Shown in pieces: positions 8,630 to 17,671 of a stretch of 64,000 nt of DNA (position 1 is the stretch's first letter; each line of letters begins with the position of its first letter). This stretch comes from Streptomyces sp. ISL-66. Lineage in GTDB: Bacteria; Actinomycetota; Actinomycetes; Streptomycetales; Streptomycetaceae. The notes under the pieces are model-generated. The model saw nothing but the letters and a program-made list of their open reading frames with translations, did not search any database and had not been told where the DNA came from. The stretch covers positions 27,456 to 91,455 of the forward strand of contig NZ_JAGGOW010000009.1 of the NCBI RefSeq assembly GCF_018614135.1, read 5' to 3'. The position numbers were made by a program, and so were the translations under genes.

Positions 8630-9115
8630 TCAGCCCTGCGGGTGGTGCGCCGGGATCGGGGGGAGCTCGCCGGTGGTCTCGTACGCGGAGAGCATCTCGA
8701 TGCGGCGGGTGTGGCGCTCCTCGTCGGAGTACGGGGTCGCCAGGAACGCCTCGATGAAGGAGACGGCCTCGTCCTGCGTGTGCATCCGGCCGCCGACGGA
8801 GATGACGTTGGCGTTGTTGTGCTCGCGGCCGAGCTTCGCGGTCTCGACGCTCCAGGCCAGGATGGCGCGGACGCCCTTGACCTTGTTCGCGGCGATCTGC
8901 TCGCCGTTGCCGGAGCCGCCGATCACGACGCCAAGGCCGTCGGCGTCGGCGGCGGTCTTCTCCGCGGCGCGCAGGCAGAACGGCGGGTAGTCGTCCACCG
9001 CGTCGTAGATGTGGGGCCCGCAGTCGACGGGCTCGTGGCCGTTGTTCTTGAGCCAGTCCACCAAGTGGTTCTTGAGCTCAAAGCCGGCATGGTCGGATCC
9101 GAGGTACACACGCAT
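8630..9115 (-). CDS. rpiB: Ribose-5-phosphate isomerase B
   Basis: A 161-residue enzyme that interconverts ribulose 5-phosphate and ribose 5-phosphate in the pentose phosphate pathway. Motifs include SDHAGFELK, DCGPHIYDAVDDYPP, GGSGNGEQIAANKVKGVRA and HNNANVISVGGR. The GSGNGEQ loop, with Glu where enterobacterial RpiB has its catalytic Cys, is the mycobacterial type. The start is the ATG at 9113-9115; an upstream in-frame start lacks conserved sequence. It is divergent from the amino acid permease at 9343 and ends in a strong terminator. Confidence 0.94.
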   Translation of the reverse strand: MRVYLGSDHAGFELKNHLVDWLKNNGHEPVDCGPHIYDAVDDYPPFCLRAAEKTAADADGLGVVIGGSGNGEQIAANKVKGVRAILAWSVETAKLGREHNNANVISVGGRMHTQDEAVSFIEAFLATPYSDEERHTRRIEMLSAYETTGELPPIPAHHPQG

Positions 9116-9342
9116 GGGTCGAGTGTGGCACGAGCCTCCCCGACACCCCGCAGCGGGTGTCGCGTAAATCACTTCTAAAGCTCAAGTAAACCCAAACAAC
9201 CCAGATGGGGCGGGCCGGGACCAAGATCCAGGACTTTGAGCCCCGGGCAACCATCGGAACAGGGTCTTCCGTCCCGTCGGGATGTCGGGTTTGAATGCCG
9301 GGGCTCGTAACCCGAGCGCCCCGAGAACCTAAGGATCCGTTC

Positions 9343-10782
9343 ATGAGTTCCACGACGACCCTTCAGAAGGCAGGCGACCCGACCGGCAACCCCGGCGACG
9401 GGCAGCCCTCCGACGGTCTGAAGGCCGGCCTCAAGAACCGCCACCTGTCCATGATCGCCATCGGCGGCGTCATCGGCGCCGGCCTCTTCGTCGGCTCCGG
9501 CGGCGGTATCGCCAAGACCGGCCCCGCCATCCTGATCTCCTACGCGCTGGTCGGCGCGATGGTCGTCTTCGTCATGCGGATGCTGGGCGAGATGGCCGCC
9601 GCGAGCCCGAACTCGGGATCCTTCTCCGCGTACGCCGACCGGGCGCTCGGCCGCTGGGCCGGCTTCTCCATCGGCTGGCTGTACTGGTTCTTCTGGGTCG
9701 TGGTCCTGGCCGTGGAGGCCACCGCCGGCGCCGTGATCCTCGAAGGCTGGGTGCCGGCCGTCCCGCAGTGGGCCTGGGCCCTGATCGTGATGGCGGTGCT
9801 GACGGTCACCAACCTCGGCTCGGTCGCCTCGTACGGCGAGTTCGAGTTCTGGTTCGCCGGCATCAAGGTGGTCGCCATCGGCGGCTTCGTGATCATCGGC
9901 ATGCTGGCCGTCTTCGGCGTGCTGCCGGGCTCGGACAACCCGGGCGCGGGCTTCGCGCACCTCACCGACACGGGCGGCTTCATGCCGAACGGCTGGGGTT
10001 CGGTCCTCACCGGCGTCCTGATGGTGGTCTTCTCCTTCATGGGCAGCGAGATCGTCACGCTGGCCGCGGGCGAGTCCGAGGACCCGCGGCGCGCGGTCAC
10101 CAAGGCCACCAACTCGGTGATCTGGCGGATCGGCATCTTCTACCTGGGCTCGATCTTCATCGTCCTGACCCTGCTGCCGTGGAACGACAAGTCGATCACC
10201 GAGAAGGGCTCGTACGTCGCCGCCCTGGACTCGATCGGCATCGCGCACGCCGGTCAGATCATGAACGTGATCGTGCTGACGGCCGTCCTCTCCTGCCTGA
10301 ACTCGGGCCTCTACACCGCCTCCCGCATGGCGTTCTCGCTGGGCGAGCGCGGTGACGCCCCCAAGGCGTTCGCCAAGGTCACCAAGCGGGGCGTGCCGAC
10401 GGCCGCGATCCTGGGCTCGGTCGTGTTCGGCTTCGTCGCCGTCTACTTCAACTACGCCTTCAAGGACACCGTCTTCAGCTTCCTGCTGAACGCCTCGGGT
10501 GCGATCGCGCTGTTCGTGTGGCTCGTGATCTGCCTGACGCAGTTGCGGATGCGCGGGATCCTGATGCGCGAGGCGCCCGAGAAGGTGACGGTGAAGATGT
10601 GGTTCTTCCCGTACCTGACCTGGGCCACCGCCGCGATGATCACCTTCGTCCTGGGCTACATGGTCTACGACAAGGACAACCGCGAGACCGTCCTGCTGTC
10701 GATGCTGGTCGCGGCCGTGGTGCTGGTGATCGGCGTGATCCGCGACGTACGCCGCAAGGCCGCCGCACGCCTCTCCGCGTAG
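9343..10782 (+). CDS. AAT-family amino acid permease
   Basis: A 479-residue APC-superfamily transporter with about 12 membrane helices. The hallmark helix 1 motif is IGGVIGAGLFVGSGGGI, and FEFWFAGIKVVAI is typical of the AAT branch (GABA, aromatic, asparagine and proline permeases). It imports an amino acid by proton symport; the exact substrate cannot be read from the sequence. Start ATG 9343 follows AAGGAT by 6 bases. A 20-bp stem terminator separates its end from convergent bioY. It is closely similar to the permease encoded at 11745, so the two are paralogues. Confidence 0.92.
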   Translation: MSSTTTLQKAGDPTGNPGDGQPSDGLKAGLKNRHLSMIAIGGVIGAGLFVGSGGGIAKTGPAILISYALVGAMVVFVMRMLGEMAAASPNSGSFSAYADRALGRWAGFSIGWLYWFFWVVVLAVEATAGAVILEGWVPAVPQWAWALIVMAVLTVTNLGSVASYGEFEFWFAGIKVVAIGGFVIIGMLAVFGVLPGSDNPGAGFAHLTDTGGFMPNGWGSVLTGVLMVVFSFMGSEIVTLAAGESEDPRRAVTKATNSVIWRIGIFYLGSIFIVLTLLPWNDKSITEKGSYVAALDSIGIAHAGQIMNVIVLTAVLSCLNSGLYTASRMAFSLGERGDAPKAFAKVTKRGVPTAAILGSVVFGFVAVYFNYAFKDTVFSFLLNASGAIALFVWLVICLTQLRMRGILMREAPEKVTVKMWFFPYLTWATAAMITFVLGYMVYDKDNRETVLLSMLVAAVVLVIGVIRDVRRKAAARLSA

Positions 10783-10817
10783 AGCACTCCGTCGCCGTCG
10801 CGGAATCCCGCGCGCGA

Positions 10818-10864
10818 CGTACGACAGCCCCGGACCGCCGCTCGCGGTCCGGGGCTGTCGTACG
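10818..10864. terminator. Bidirectional terminator, 20-bp perfect stem
   Basis: The arms at 10818-10837 and 10845-10864 (beginning CGTACGACAGCCCCGG) are perfectly complementary around a 7-nt loop. It lies between the convergent permease and bioY genes. Confidence 0.85.
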
Positions 10865-10876
10865 TTCGGCGGGGGC

Positions 10877-11461
10877 TCAGCCGCGGCGGCCCAGGAGCTT
10901 CCAGGCGGACGGCAGGGCGCCCATCGCCAGTGCGGCCTTGAGCGCGTCGCCGATCAGGAACGGGGTCAGGCCGGCCGCGACGGCCGCGCCGAAGGACATC
11001 CCGGTGGACAGGGCGAGGTAGGGCACGCCGACGCCGTAGATGATCGCGGAGCCCAGCACCATCGTGCCCGCCGTTCGCCAGACCGAGCGGTCGGCGCCGC
11101 GGCGCGCGAGGGCGCCGACGACGGTGGCGGCGAGCAGCATGCCGAGCACGTAGCCGAAGGAGGCGCCGCCCGCGCCGGAGGTGCCGCCCGCGAACCACGG
11201 CACGCCGGCCATGCCGACGAGTGCGTACAGGGCCAGCGAGAGGAAGCCGCGACGGGCGCCGAAGGCGGCGGCGACCAGCAGGGCGGCGAAGGTCTGGCCC
11301 GTGACGGGGACCGGGGAGCCGGGGACGGGGACGGCGATCTGCGCCGCCAGGCCGGTGAGCGCGGCTCCGCCGACGACGAGCGCCACGTCGCGGACGCGGC
11401 TCGCGGGCAGCAGGTCGGCGAGGACGGCGCCGGGCCGGAAGGAGACGGAAGCAGTGCTCAT
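10877..11461 (-). CDS. bioY: Biotin transporter BioY
   Basis: A 194-residue integral membrane S-component of a biotin ECF-type transporter, with about six helices. Family features are PGSPVPVTGQTFAALL, FGARRGFLSLALYALVG and the C-terminal FLIGDALKAALA. BioY can work alone or with the shared ECF energising module; no bioMN genes are nearby. The gene is convergent with the permease at 9343 and divergent from the permease at 11745. I saw no clear BirA or BioQ operator upstream. Confidence 0.9.
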   Translation of the reverse strand: MSTASVSFRPGAVLADLLPASRVRDVALVVGGAALTGLAAQIAVPVPGSPVPVTGQTFAALLVAAAFGARRGFLSLALYALVGMAGVPWFAGGTSGAGGASFGYVLGMLLAATVVGALARRGADRSVWRTAGTMVLGSAIIYGVGVPYLALSTGMSFGAAVAAGLTPFLIGDALKAALAMGALPSAWKLLGRRG

Positions 11462-11744
11462 CGGGGACTCCGCGGGAGGGTGGTGTCGACAGGACGATCA
11501 CCGACGTTAGTCCCGGACCGGCGGCCGCATCAGGGCCGCCCGGGACAAAGCCGCACTCACCGGTTTGGTGGGAAGTGGACAAAGTCCCCACTTCACACCG
11601 AAGTTGAAGTGATCCGCATCACGAGCCAGAAACGACAGCACGTCCGTTTTGGATGGATGGGTGCTCTCCGGTGAGACTGTAGAGTCCCTCCAACTGTCGC
11701 GGAGCCCCCACCGCCGCCAGGCCACAGAGAGTACGAGCACCCTC

Positions 11745-13157
11745 ATGCGCGACCGCCTGCCCGACCCGCCCGCCGGCACGGGCGAGCTCCCTCCGGAACC
11801 CCTGAGCCACAGTCTCAAGCAGCGCCACCTGACCATGCTGGGCCTCGGCGGCGTGATCGGCGCCGGGCTGTTCGTCGGATCCGGCGCAGGCATCGGCATC
11901 GCCGGTCCCGCGATCATCTGCTCCTACCTGCTCGCGGGCGTCCTCGCGATGCTGGTGATGCGGGCCCTCGGCGAGATGTCGGCGGCGATGCCCGCCTCCG
12001 GCTCGTTCTCGGTGTACGCGGAGAAGGCCCTCGGCCGCTGGGCCGGCTTCTCGGCGGGCTGGCTGTACTGGTTCCTGCTGGTCGTGGTGCTGGCGGTGGA
12101 GGCGACCGGCGCGGCGAAGATCGCGAACGGCTGGCTGCCGTCGGTGGACCAGTGGGTCTGGGTGCTCCTCTTCATGGTGGTCTTCACCGTGAGCAACCTG
12201 GCCGCCGTACGGAACTTCGGCGAGTTCGAGTTCTGGTTCGCGGCCCTCAAGGTCGGCGCGATCGTGCTGTTCCTGATCCTCGGCACGCTGGCCGTCTTCG
12301 GCCTGCTCCCGGCTGCGCCCGGTTCCTCCGGCGACCCGGTCGGCATGGCCAACCTGACCGGCCACGGCGGCTTCTTCCCCAACGGCGCGAGCGGTGTGGT
12401 GGCCGGCATGCTGGCCGTCGTCTTCGCCTTCGGCGGCCTGGAGGTCGTCACGATCGCGGCCGCCGAGTCCGACGACCCGGCCAAGTCCGTGGCCCGCGCC
12501 GTGCGCAGCGCCGTGTGGCGCATCCTCTTCTTCTACGTCGGCTCGATGCTGGTCATCGTGGCGCTGCTGCCGTGGGACTCGCTCAAGCCCGGCCAGAGCC
12601 CGTACGTGGCGGTGCTGGACTCGATCGGCGTGCGGGGCGCCGGCCAGATCATGGACGTCGTGATCTTCGTGGCCCTGCTGTCGGCCCTCAACGCGAACCT
12701 GTACGGGTCCTCGCGCATGGTCTTCTCGCTGGCGGAGCGGGGCGAGGCCCCCAAGGCCTTGCTGAAGGTCTCCCCCGGCGGGGTGCCCCGCAGGGCGGTC
12801 TTCGCGTCGGTGGCCTTCGGGTTCGTCTCGGTGGTGCTGAACCTGCTGTGGCCGGACACGATCTTCCTCTACATGCTCAACGCGGTGGGCGCGGTCCTGC
12901 TCTTCGTGTGGGCGCTGATCGCGCTGTCGCAGCTGAGGCTGCGGGCGAAGATCGAGCGCGACATGCCCGAGCGGCTGACGCTGCCGATGTGGCTGTTCCC
13001 GTACGCGACGTGGGCGGCGCTGATCGGGATGGCCGCGGTGCTCGTCCTGATGCTGTTCGACGATTCGGCGCGGCCGCAGTTGCTGTGGTCCTCGGGGGCG
13101 GCGGCGGTCGTCCTCGTGGTGGCGTGGATCCGGGAGCTGCGCACGCCCAAGGCCTGA
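11745..13157 (+). CDS. AAT-family amino acid permease (second copy)
   Basis: A 470-residue transporter with the same architecture as the product of 9343-10782: LGGVIGAGLFVGSGAGIG in helix 1, GRWAGFSAGWLYWFLLVVVLAVEATGAAKI-like helix 3 region (given in part), FEFWFAALKVGAI and GLEVVTIAAAESDDPAKSV. It probably imports an amino acid by proton symport. I chose the ATG at 11745 because upstream codons show no conservation; no strong ribosome site is visible, so the start is uncertain. The bioY gene lies between the paralogues. Confidence 0.9.
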   Translation: MRDRLPDPPAGTGELPPEPLSHSLKQRHLTMLGLGGVIGAGLFVGSGAGIGIAGPAIICSYLLAGVLAMLVMRALGEMSAAMPASGSFSVYAEKALGRWAGFSAGWLYWFLLVVVLAVEATGAAKIANGWLPSVDQWVWVLLFMVVFTVSNLAAVRNFGEFEFWFAALKVGAIVLFLILGTLAVFGLLPAAPGSSGDPVGMANLTGHGGFFPNGASGVVAGMLAVVFAFGGLEVVTIAAAESDDPAKSVARAVRSAVWRILFFYVGSMLVIVALLPWDSLKPGQSPYVAVLDSIGVRGAGQIMDVVIFVALLSALNANLYGSSRMVFSLAERGEAPKALLKVSPGGVPRRAVFASVAFGFVSVVLNLLWPDTIFLYMLNAVGAVLLFVWALIALSQLRLRAKIERDMPERLTLPMWLFPYATWAALIGMAAVLVLMLFDDSARPQLLWSSGAAAVVLVVAWIRELRTPKA

Positions 13158-13202
13158 TCCCTCCCCCGGCCCCCGACCGGCCGATCCCGATCCCCGGTCC
13201 CG

Positions 13203-13236
13203 AGGCGCGCCTCATGCGATGGCATGAGGCGCGCCT
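13203..13236. terminator. Terminator hairpin after the second permease
   Basis: A 15-bp perfect stem (AGGCGCGCCTCATGC) closes on a GATG tetraloop, 45 bases beyond the permease stop. No T-run. Confidence 0.75.
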
Positions 13237-13293
13237 TCGTCGTGCGGGGGCGACCCTTATGTGTGAGGCGGAATAGATACTGCTAGCGTGCAG

Positions 13294-13310
13294 TTGCGCA
13301 TTGATTGCAA
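13294..13310. promoter_or_regulatory. Nur-type nickel-responsive operator upstream of sodF
   Basis: TTGCGCATTGATTGCAA fits the published Nur box form tTGCaa-N5-ttGCAA (TTGCGC-ATTGA-TTGCAA), with both TTGC and GCAA half-sites intact. It lies 38 bases before the sodF start. In Streptomyces, Nur with bound nickel represses sodF, so this position fits direct repression. Site identity is from consensus recognition, not a computed score. Confidence 0.75.
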
Positions 13311-13347
13311 TAAGCAGTTGGCACGCCGAGGGGACCGGATCACACGC

Positions 13348-14004
13348 ATGGCCATCTACACGCTTCCTGAGCTTCCTTACGACTACGCGGCTCTCGAGCC
13401 GGTGATCAACCCGCAGATCATCGAGCTGCACCACGACAAGCACCACGCGGCCTACGTCGCGGGCGCCAACACCACGCTGGAACAGCTGGAGGAGGCGCGC
13501 GACAAGGAGAACTGGGGCGCGCTGAACGGCCTGGAGAAGAACCTGGCCTTCCACCTCTCCGGCCACATCCTGCACAGCATCTACTGGCACAACATGGCCA
13601 GCCCGAAGACCGGTGAGGGCGGCGGCGAGCCCACCGCCGCCGACGGCCTCGGCGACCTGGCCGACGCGATCACCGAGTCCTTCGGCTCCTTCGCGAAGTT
13701 CCGCAAGCAGCTGACCTTCGCGTCTTCCGCGACGCAGGGTTCCGGCTGGGGCGTGCTCGCGTACGAGCCCATCAGCGGCCGCCTGATCGTCGAGCAGATC
13801 TACGACCACCAGGGCAACGTCGGCCAGGCCTCCGTGCCGGTCCTCGTGTTCGACGCCTGGGAGCACGCCTTCTACCTTCAGTACAAGAACCAGAAGGTGG
13901 ACTTCATCGAGGCGATGTGGAACGTCGTCAACTGGCAGGACGTGGCCCGGCGCTACGCCGACGCCAAGGCGAACACCCCGCTGCTGATCCCCGCCAAGGG
14001 CTGA
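13348..14004 (+). CDS. sodF: Superoxide dismutase, Fe (Fe-Zn) type
   Basis: A 218-residue cytoplasmic enzyme that dismutates superoxide to oxygen and peroxide. Metal ligands are visible in [19 protein letters not shown] and [13 protein letters not shown] (the DxWEHAFY signature). The length is normal for the family. Fe rather than Mn use is inferred from the Streptomyces context, where sodF is the iron enzyme repressed by nickel through Nur while the nickel enzyme SodN takes over. A Nur-like operator lies just upstream. Start ATG 13348 has GAGGGGA about 14 bases upstream, a rather long spacing. A 17-bp terminator stem follows. Confidence 0.93.
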   Translation: MAIYTLPELPYDYAALEPVINPQIIELHHDKHHAAYVAGANTTLEQLEEARDKENWGALNGLEKNLAFHLSGHILHSIYWHNMASPKTGEGGGEPTAADGLGDLADAITESFGSFAKFRKQLTFASSATQGSGWGVLAYEPISGRLIVEQIYDHQGNVGQASVPVLVFDAWEHAFYLQYKNQKVDFIEAMWNVVNWQDVARRYADAKANTPLLIPAKG

Positions 14005-14072
14005 TCCGCGCCACCCGAAAGCCCGTCCGCCTCGTGATCGTCTTCTCAACCCTCACGTGCGGGCGTGTCCAC

Positions 14073-14113
14073 CAGAAGGCCCCCGCGAGGACATGACTCG
14101 CGGGGGCCTTCTG
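14073..14113. terminator. Bidirectional terminator after sodF
   Basis: A 17-bp perfect stem (arms 14073-14089 and 14097-14113, core GGCCCCCGCGAG) with a 7-nt loop, between the convergent sodF and oxidoreductase genes. Confidence 0.85.
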
Positions 14114-14163
14114 CGTCGTCGGGCTGCCGTCCGGGCCGCCGTCCGGGCCGCCGCCCGGGCCGG

Positions 14164-14811
14164 CTAGTCGAAGACCGGGCCCTGGGTGCGGGTGCGCTTG
14201 ATCTCGTAGAAGCCGGGGGTGGAGGCGACCAGCAGGGTGCCGTCCCAGAGGCGGGCGGCGGCCTCGCCGCGCGGGGCCGGGGTGACGACCGGGCCGAAGA
14301 AGGCCACGTCCTCGCCGTCGGCGCCGGGCACCGAGATCACCGGGGTGCCGACCTCCTGGCCCACCCGGTCGATGCCGTCGTTGTGGGAGGCGCGCAGCAC
14401 CTCGTCGTACTCGTCGGAGTCGGCGTAGTGGATCAGGTCGGCGGGCAGGTCGACCTCGGCCAGCGCCTCGGCGATCGCCTCGCGGGTCGGGCCCTTGGCC
14501 TCGTTGTGGAAGCGGGTGCCGAGCGCGGTGTAGAGCTTGCCGGTGACCTCGTCGCCGAACTTCTGCTGGGCGGCCACGACCACGCGCACCGGGGCCCAGC
14601 CCTTGGGGCCGAGGAGCTCGCGGTACCGCTCGGGAAGCTCGTCGAGCTTGTTCTCGTTCAGCACGGCGAGGCTCATCACGTGCCAGCGCACCTCGACGTC
14701 GCGGACCTTCTCGACTTCGAGCATCCAGCGGGACGTCATCCACGCCCAGGGGCAGAGCGGATCGAACCAGAAGTCGACGAGGGTCTTGTCTCGCACCTGG
14801 GTGTCGGCCAT
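14164..14811 (-). CDS. DsbA-fold protein, Rv2466c mycothiol-dependent nitroreductase family
   Basis: A 215-residue thioredoxin-fold protein. The start VDFWFDPLCPWAWMTSRW, the block VRWHVMSLAVLNENK, the cis-Pro region VGTPVISVPG and the tail EIKRTRTQGPVFD match the Rv2466c family, which uses mycothiol to reduce nitro compounds and disulfides. The active site here is C-P-W-A, while Rv2466c has C-P-W-C, so the second cysteine is naturally Ala. The nucleotides (TGC CCC TGG GCG on the minus strand) confirm this. A monothiol, mycothiol-mixed-disulfide mechanism is therefore likely. Start ATG 14811 follows AGGAGA. It is divergent from pepN at 14922. Confidence 0.85.
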   Translation of the reverse strand: MADTQVRDKTLVDFWFDPLCPWAWMTSRWMLEVEKVRDVEVRWHVMSLAVLNENKLDELPERYRELLGPKGWAPVRVVVAAQQKFGDEVTGKLYTALGTRFHNEAKGPTREAIAEALAEVDLPADLIHYADSDEYDEVLRASHNDGIDRVGQEVGTPVISVPGADGEDVAFFGPVVTPAPRGEAAARLWDGTLLVASTPGFYEIKRTRTQGPVFD

Positions 14812-14921
14812 GTCTCTCCTCAGATCGGAACGTTCCTCCCTGCCCAACCGTCCCGGCCGCACACGCATTCCCCCGTGGGAGGATTCGGTCAGGTATCGCG
14901 ATCACGCACGAAGGAGTGCAC

Positions 14922-17486
14922 GTGCCCGGAGAGAATCTGTCCCGTGACGAGGCCCGCGAGCGGGCCGAGCTGCTGTCCGTCGACGGGTACGAGGTGGTCC
15001 TCGATCTGAGCTCCGCGGTGGACGAGGCCGAACCGGCCGAGGGCCCCCGGACGTTCCGCTCGGTGACCACCGTCCGCTTCCGCGCCGCCGCGCCGGGAGC
15101 TTCCAGTTTCGCGGACCTGATCGCCCCCTCGGTGAACGCCGTGACCCTCAACGGGCGCGAGCTGGACCCCTCGGCCGTCTTCGACGGCTCGCGCATCGCC
15201 CTGGCCGGGCTGGCCGCCGAGAACGTCCTGGTGGTGGACGCGAACTGCGCGTACAGCCGCACCGGCGAGGGCATGCACCGCTTCGTGGACCCGGAGGACG
15301 GCGAGGTCTACCTCTACACCCAGTACGAACCGGCCGACGCCCGGCGGGTGTACGCGAACTTCGAGCAGCCGGACCTCAAGGCCCCGTACCGCTTCGAGGT
15401 GACCGCGCCCGAGGGCTGGCAGGTCTGGAGCAACGGCGCCGAGGAGTCCCGCGAGGGCGCCACCCGGCGCTTCGCCGAGACCGAGCCGATCTCCACGTAC
15501 ATCACCTGCGTGGTCGCGGGCCCGTACCACTACGTCACGGACACCTACACGCGCGGGGACCTGACGATCCCGCTCGGCGCGATCTGCCGCAAGGGGCTGG
15601 CCAAGCACTTCGACGCGGACGACGTCTTCCTCGTCACGAAGCAGGGCTTCGACCTCTTCCACGAGATCTTCGACTACCCTTACCCCTTCGGGAAGTACGA
15701 CCAGGCCTTCGTGCCGGAGTACAACCTGGGCGCGATGGAGAACCCGGGGATGGTGACCTTCCGGGAGGAGTACATCTTCCGCGGGAAGGTCACGCAGGCC
15801 TCCTACGAGCGGCGCGCGAACACCATCCTGCACGAGATGGCGCACATGTGGTTCGGCGACCTGGTCACCATGAAGTGGTGGGACGACCTGTGGCTGAAGG
15901 AGTCCTTCGCGGACTTCATGGGCTCCTTCGCGCTGGTCGAGGCCACCCGCTTCGACCAAGCCTGGGTCACCTTCGCCAACAACCGCAAGGCGTGGGCCTA
16001 CCGGGCCGACCAGCTGCCTTCCACGCACCCGATCACGGCCGACATCCGTGACCTGGAGGACGCGAAGCTGAACTTCGACGGCATCACGTACGCCAAGGGC
16101 GCGGCGGTGCTCAAGCAGCTCGTGGCCTACGTGGGCCGGGAGGCGTTCCTGGAGGGCGCGCGGCGCTACTTCAAGGCCAACGCCTACGGCAACACCACGC
16201 TGGACGACCTGCTGTCGGTGCTCGCGGAGGTCTCCGGGCGGGACATGGCCGAGTGGTCGCGGGCGTGGCTGCAGACGGCCGGGGTGAACGCGCTGACGCC
16301 GGTGGTGACCTGTGACGCGGGCGGCCGGATCACCGAACTCGCCGTGGTCCAGGACGGCGAGGAGCTGCGCCCGCACCGGGTCGCGGTGGGCCTGTACCGG
16401 CTCGACACGGACGGCTCGCTGGTGCGGTACGCGCGCGCCGAGGCGGACGTGGCCGGGGCGCGGACGGTCGTCGCCGAACTGGCCGGGCAGGAGAAGCCCG
16501 CCCTCGTGCTCGTCAACGACGATGACCTCACCTACTGCAAGATCCGCTTCGACGCGGTGTCGCTGGCCACGCTGCGCACGCACCTGGGCTCGGTGGCGGA
16601 CCCGCTGGCCCGCGCGCTGTGCTGGTCGGCGCTGTGGAACCTGACGCGTGACGCGCTGATGCCGGCGCGGGACTTCGTCTCGCTCGTAGTGGCCCACGCG
16701 GGCCGGGAGACGGACGTCGGCGTCCTGCAGATGCTGCACGCGCAGGCCCTGTCGGCGGTCACCCACTACGCGGCCGCGGACTGGCGGGAGCAGGGCGGCC
16801 GGGTACTGGCGGCGTGCGCGCTGCAGGAACTGCGGTTCGCCGAGCCGGGGTCGGAGCACCAGCTGACCTGGGCCCGGTTCTTCGCGGCGGGTGCGACGAC
16901 CGAGGGCGATTTCCAGCTGCTGCTCGGCCTGCTGGACGGCTCGGCGCGGATCGACGGCCTGGAGGTGGACCAGGAGCTGCGCTGGGACTTCCTGCTGCCG
17001 CTGGCCGCGCACGGGGCGGTGGACGAGGGCGTCCTGGCCGCCGAACTGGCGCGCGACGACACGGCGTCGGGCAAGCGGCACCAGGTCCGCTGTCTGGCGG
17101 CGCGGCCGTCGGCGGCGGTCAAGGACCAGGCCTGGGCGGCGGTGGTGGAGTCGGACGCGCTGTCGAACGCGCTGGTCGAGGCCACGATCGCGGGGATGCA
17201 GCAGCCTTCGCAGCGAGCGCTGCTGGCCGGGTTCACCGGGCCGTACTTCTCGGTCATCGAGCGGCTGTGGGCGGACCGGTCGATCCAGATCGCCATGGAC
17301 GTGGTGAAGGGCCTCTACCCCTCGCTGCAGGACGACCCGGCCACGCTGGACGCCACCGACGCGTGGCTGGCCGCGCACGAGTCGGCTCCGCCGGCGCTGC
17401 GCCGCCTGGTCCTGGAGTCCCGCGACGACCTGGCCCGCGCGCTGCGCGGCCAGCACTGCGACGCGACGGCCGGCGCGGCCAAGTAA
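14922..17486 (+). CDS. pepN: Aminopeptidase N (M1 family), copy 1
   Basis: An 854-residue zinc metallopeptidase that removes N-terminal residues from peptides in the cytoplasm. The exopeptidase motif is NLGAMENPG and the zinc site is HEMAHMWFGDLV followed 18 residues later by the Glu in LKESF. The C-terminal ERAP1-like helical domain is complete. Length is typical of actinobacterial PepN. Start GTG 14922 lies 5 bases after AAGGAG; the GTG at 14916 overlaps that ribosome site. A paralogue at 24411 has the same N-terminal pattern (NLSRDEARERAELLSVD versus NLTREEAQQRAKLLSVD). Confidence 0.93.
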   Translation: MPGENLSRDEARERAELLSVDGYEVVLDLSSAVDEAEPAEGPRTFRSVTTVRFRAAAPGASSFADLIAPSVNAVTLNGRELDPSAVFDGSRIALAGLAAENVLVVDANCAYSRTGEGMHRFVDPEDGEVYLYTQYEPADARRVYANFEQPDLKAPYRFEVTAPEGWQVWSNGAEESREGATRRFAETEPISTYITCVVAGPYHYVTDTYTRGDLTIPLGAICRKGLAKHFDADDVFLVTKQGFDLFHEIFDYPYPFGKYDQAFVPEYNLGAMENPGMVTFREEYIFRGKVTQASYERRANTILHEMAHMWFGDLVTMKWWDDLWLKESFADFMGSFALVEATRFDQAWVTFANNRKAWAYRADQLPSTHPITADIRDLEDAKLNFDGITYAKGAAVLKQLVAYVGREAFLEGARRYFKANAYGNTTLDDLLSVLAEVSGRDMAEWSRAWLQTAGVNALTPVVTCDAGGRITELAVVQDGEELRPHRVAVGLYRLDTDGSLVRYARAEADVAGARTVVAELAGQEKPALVLVNDDDLTYCKIRFDAVSLATLRTHLGSVADPLARALCWSALWNLTRDALMPARDFVSLVVAHAGRETDVGVLQMLHAQALSAVTHYAAADWREQGGRVLAACALQELRFAEPGSEHQLTWARFFAAGATTEGDFQLLLGLLDGSARIDGLEVDQELRWDFLLPLAAHGAVDEGVLAAELARDDTASGKRHQVRCLAARPSAAVKDQAWAAVVESDALSNALVEATIAGMQQPSQRALLAGFTGPYFSVIERLWADRSIQIAMDVVKGLYPSLQDDPATLDATDAWLAAHESAPPALRRLVLESRDDLARALRGQHCDATAGAAK

Positions 17487-17671
17487 CCTCTGGCCTGCGC
17501 TTCACGCGCCGGCGAGGCCGGATTCCCCGGTCCCGCCGGCGCGGTGCGTTCCGGAGGCGAACGGCGGTATCGGCATTCGAACGCCCGTACTTTAGCCCTG
17601 TCTTGTCCCGATTTGTCGACGAACGTGTAACAGGGGTTAGCAAGGCCATGGCCTGAGGGAATCACCGCGTC

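Noticed and set aside
14889..17456. 855-codon frame opposite pepN copy 1
   Set aside because: Antisense shadow of pepN produced by third-position G/C bias; no recognisable protein motifs.
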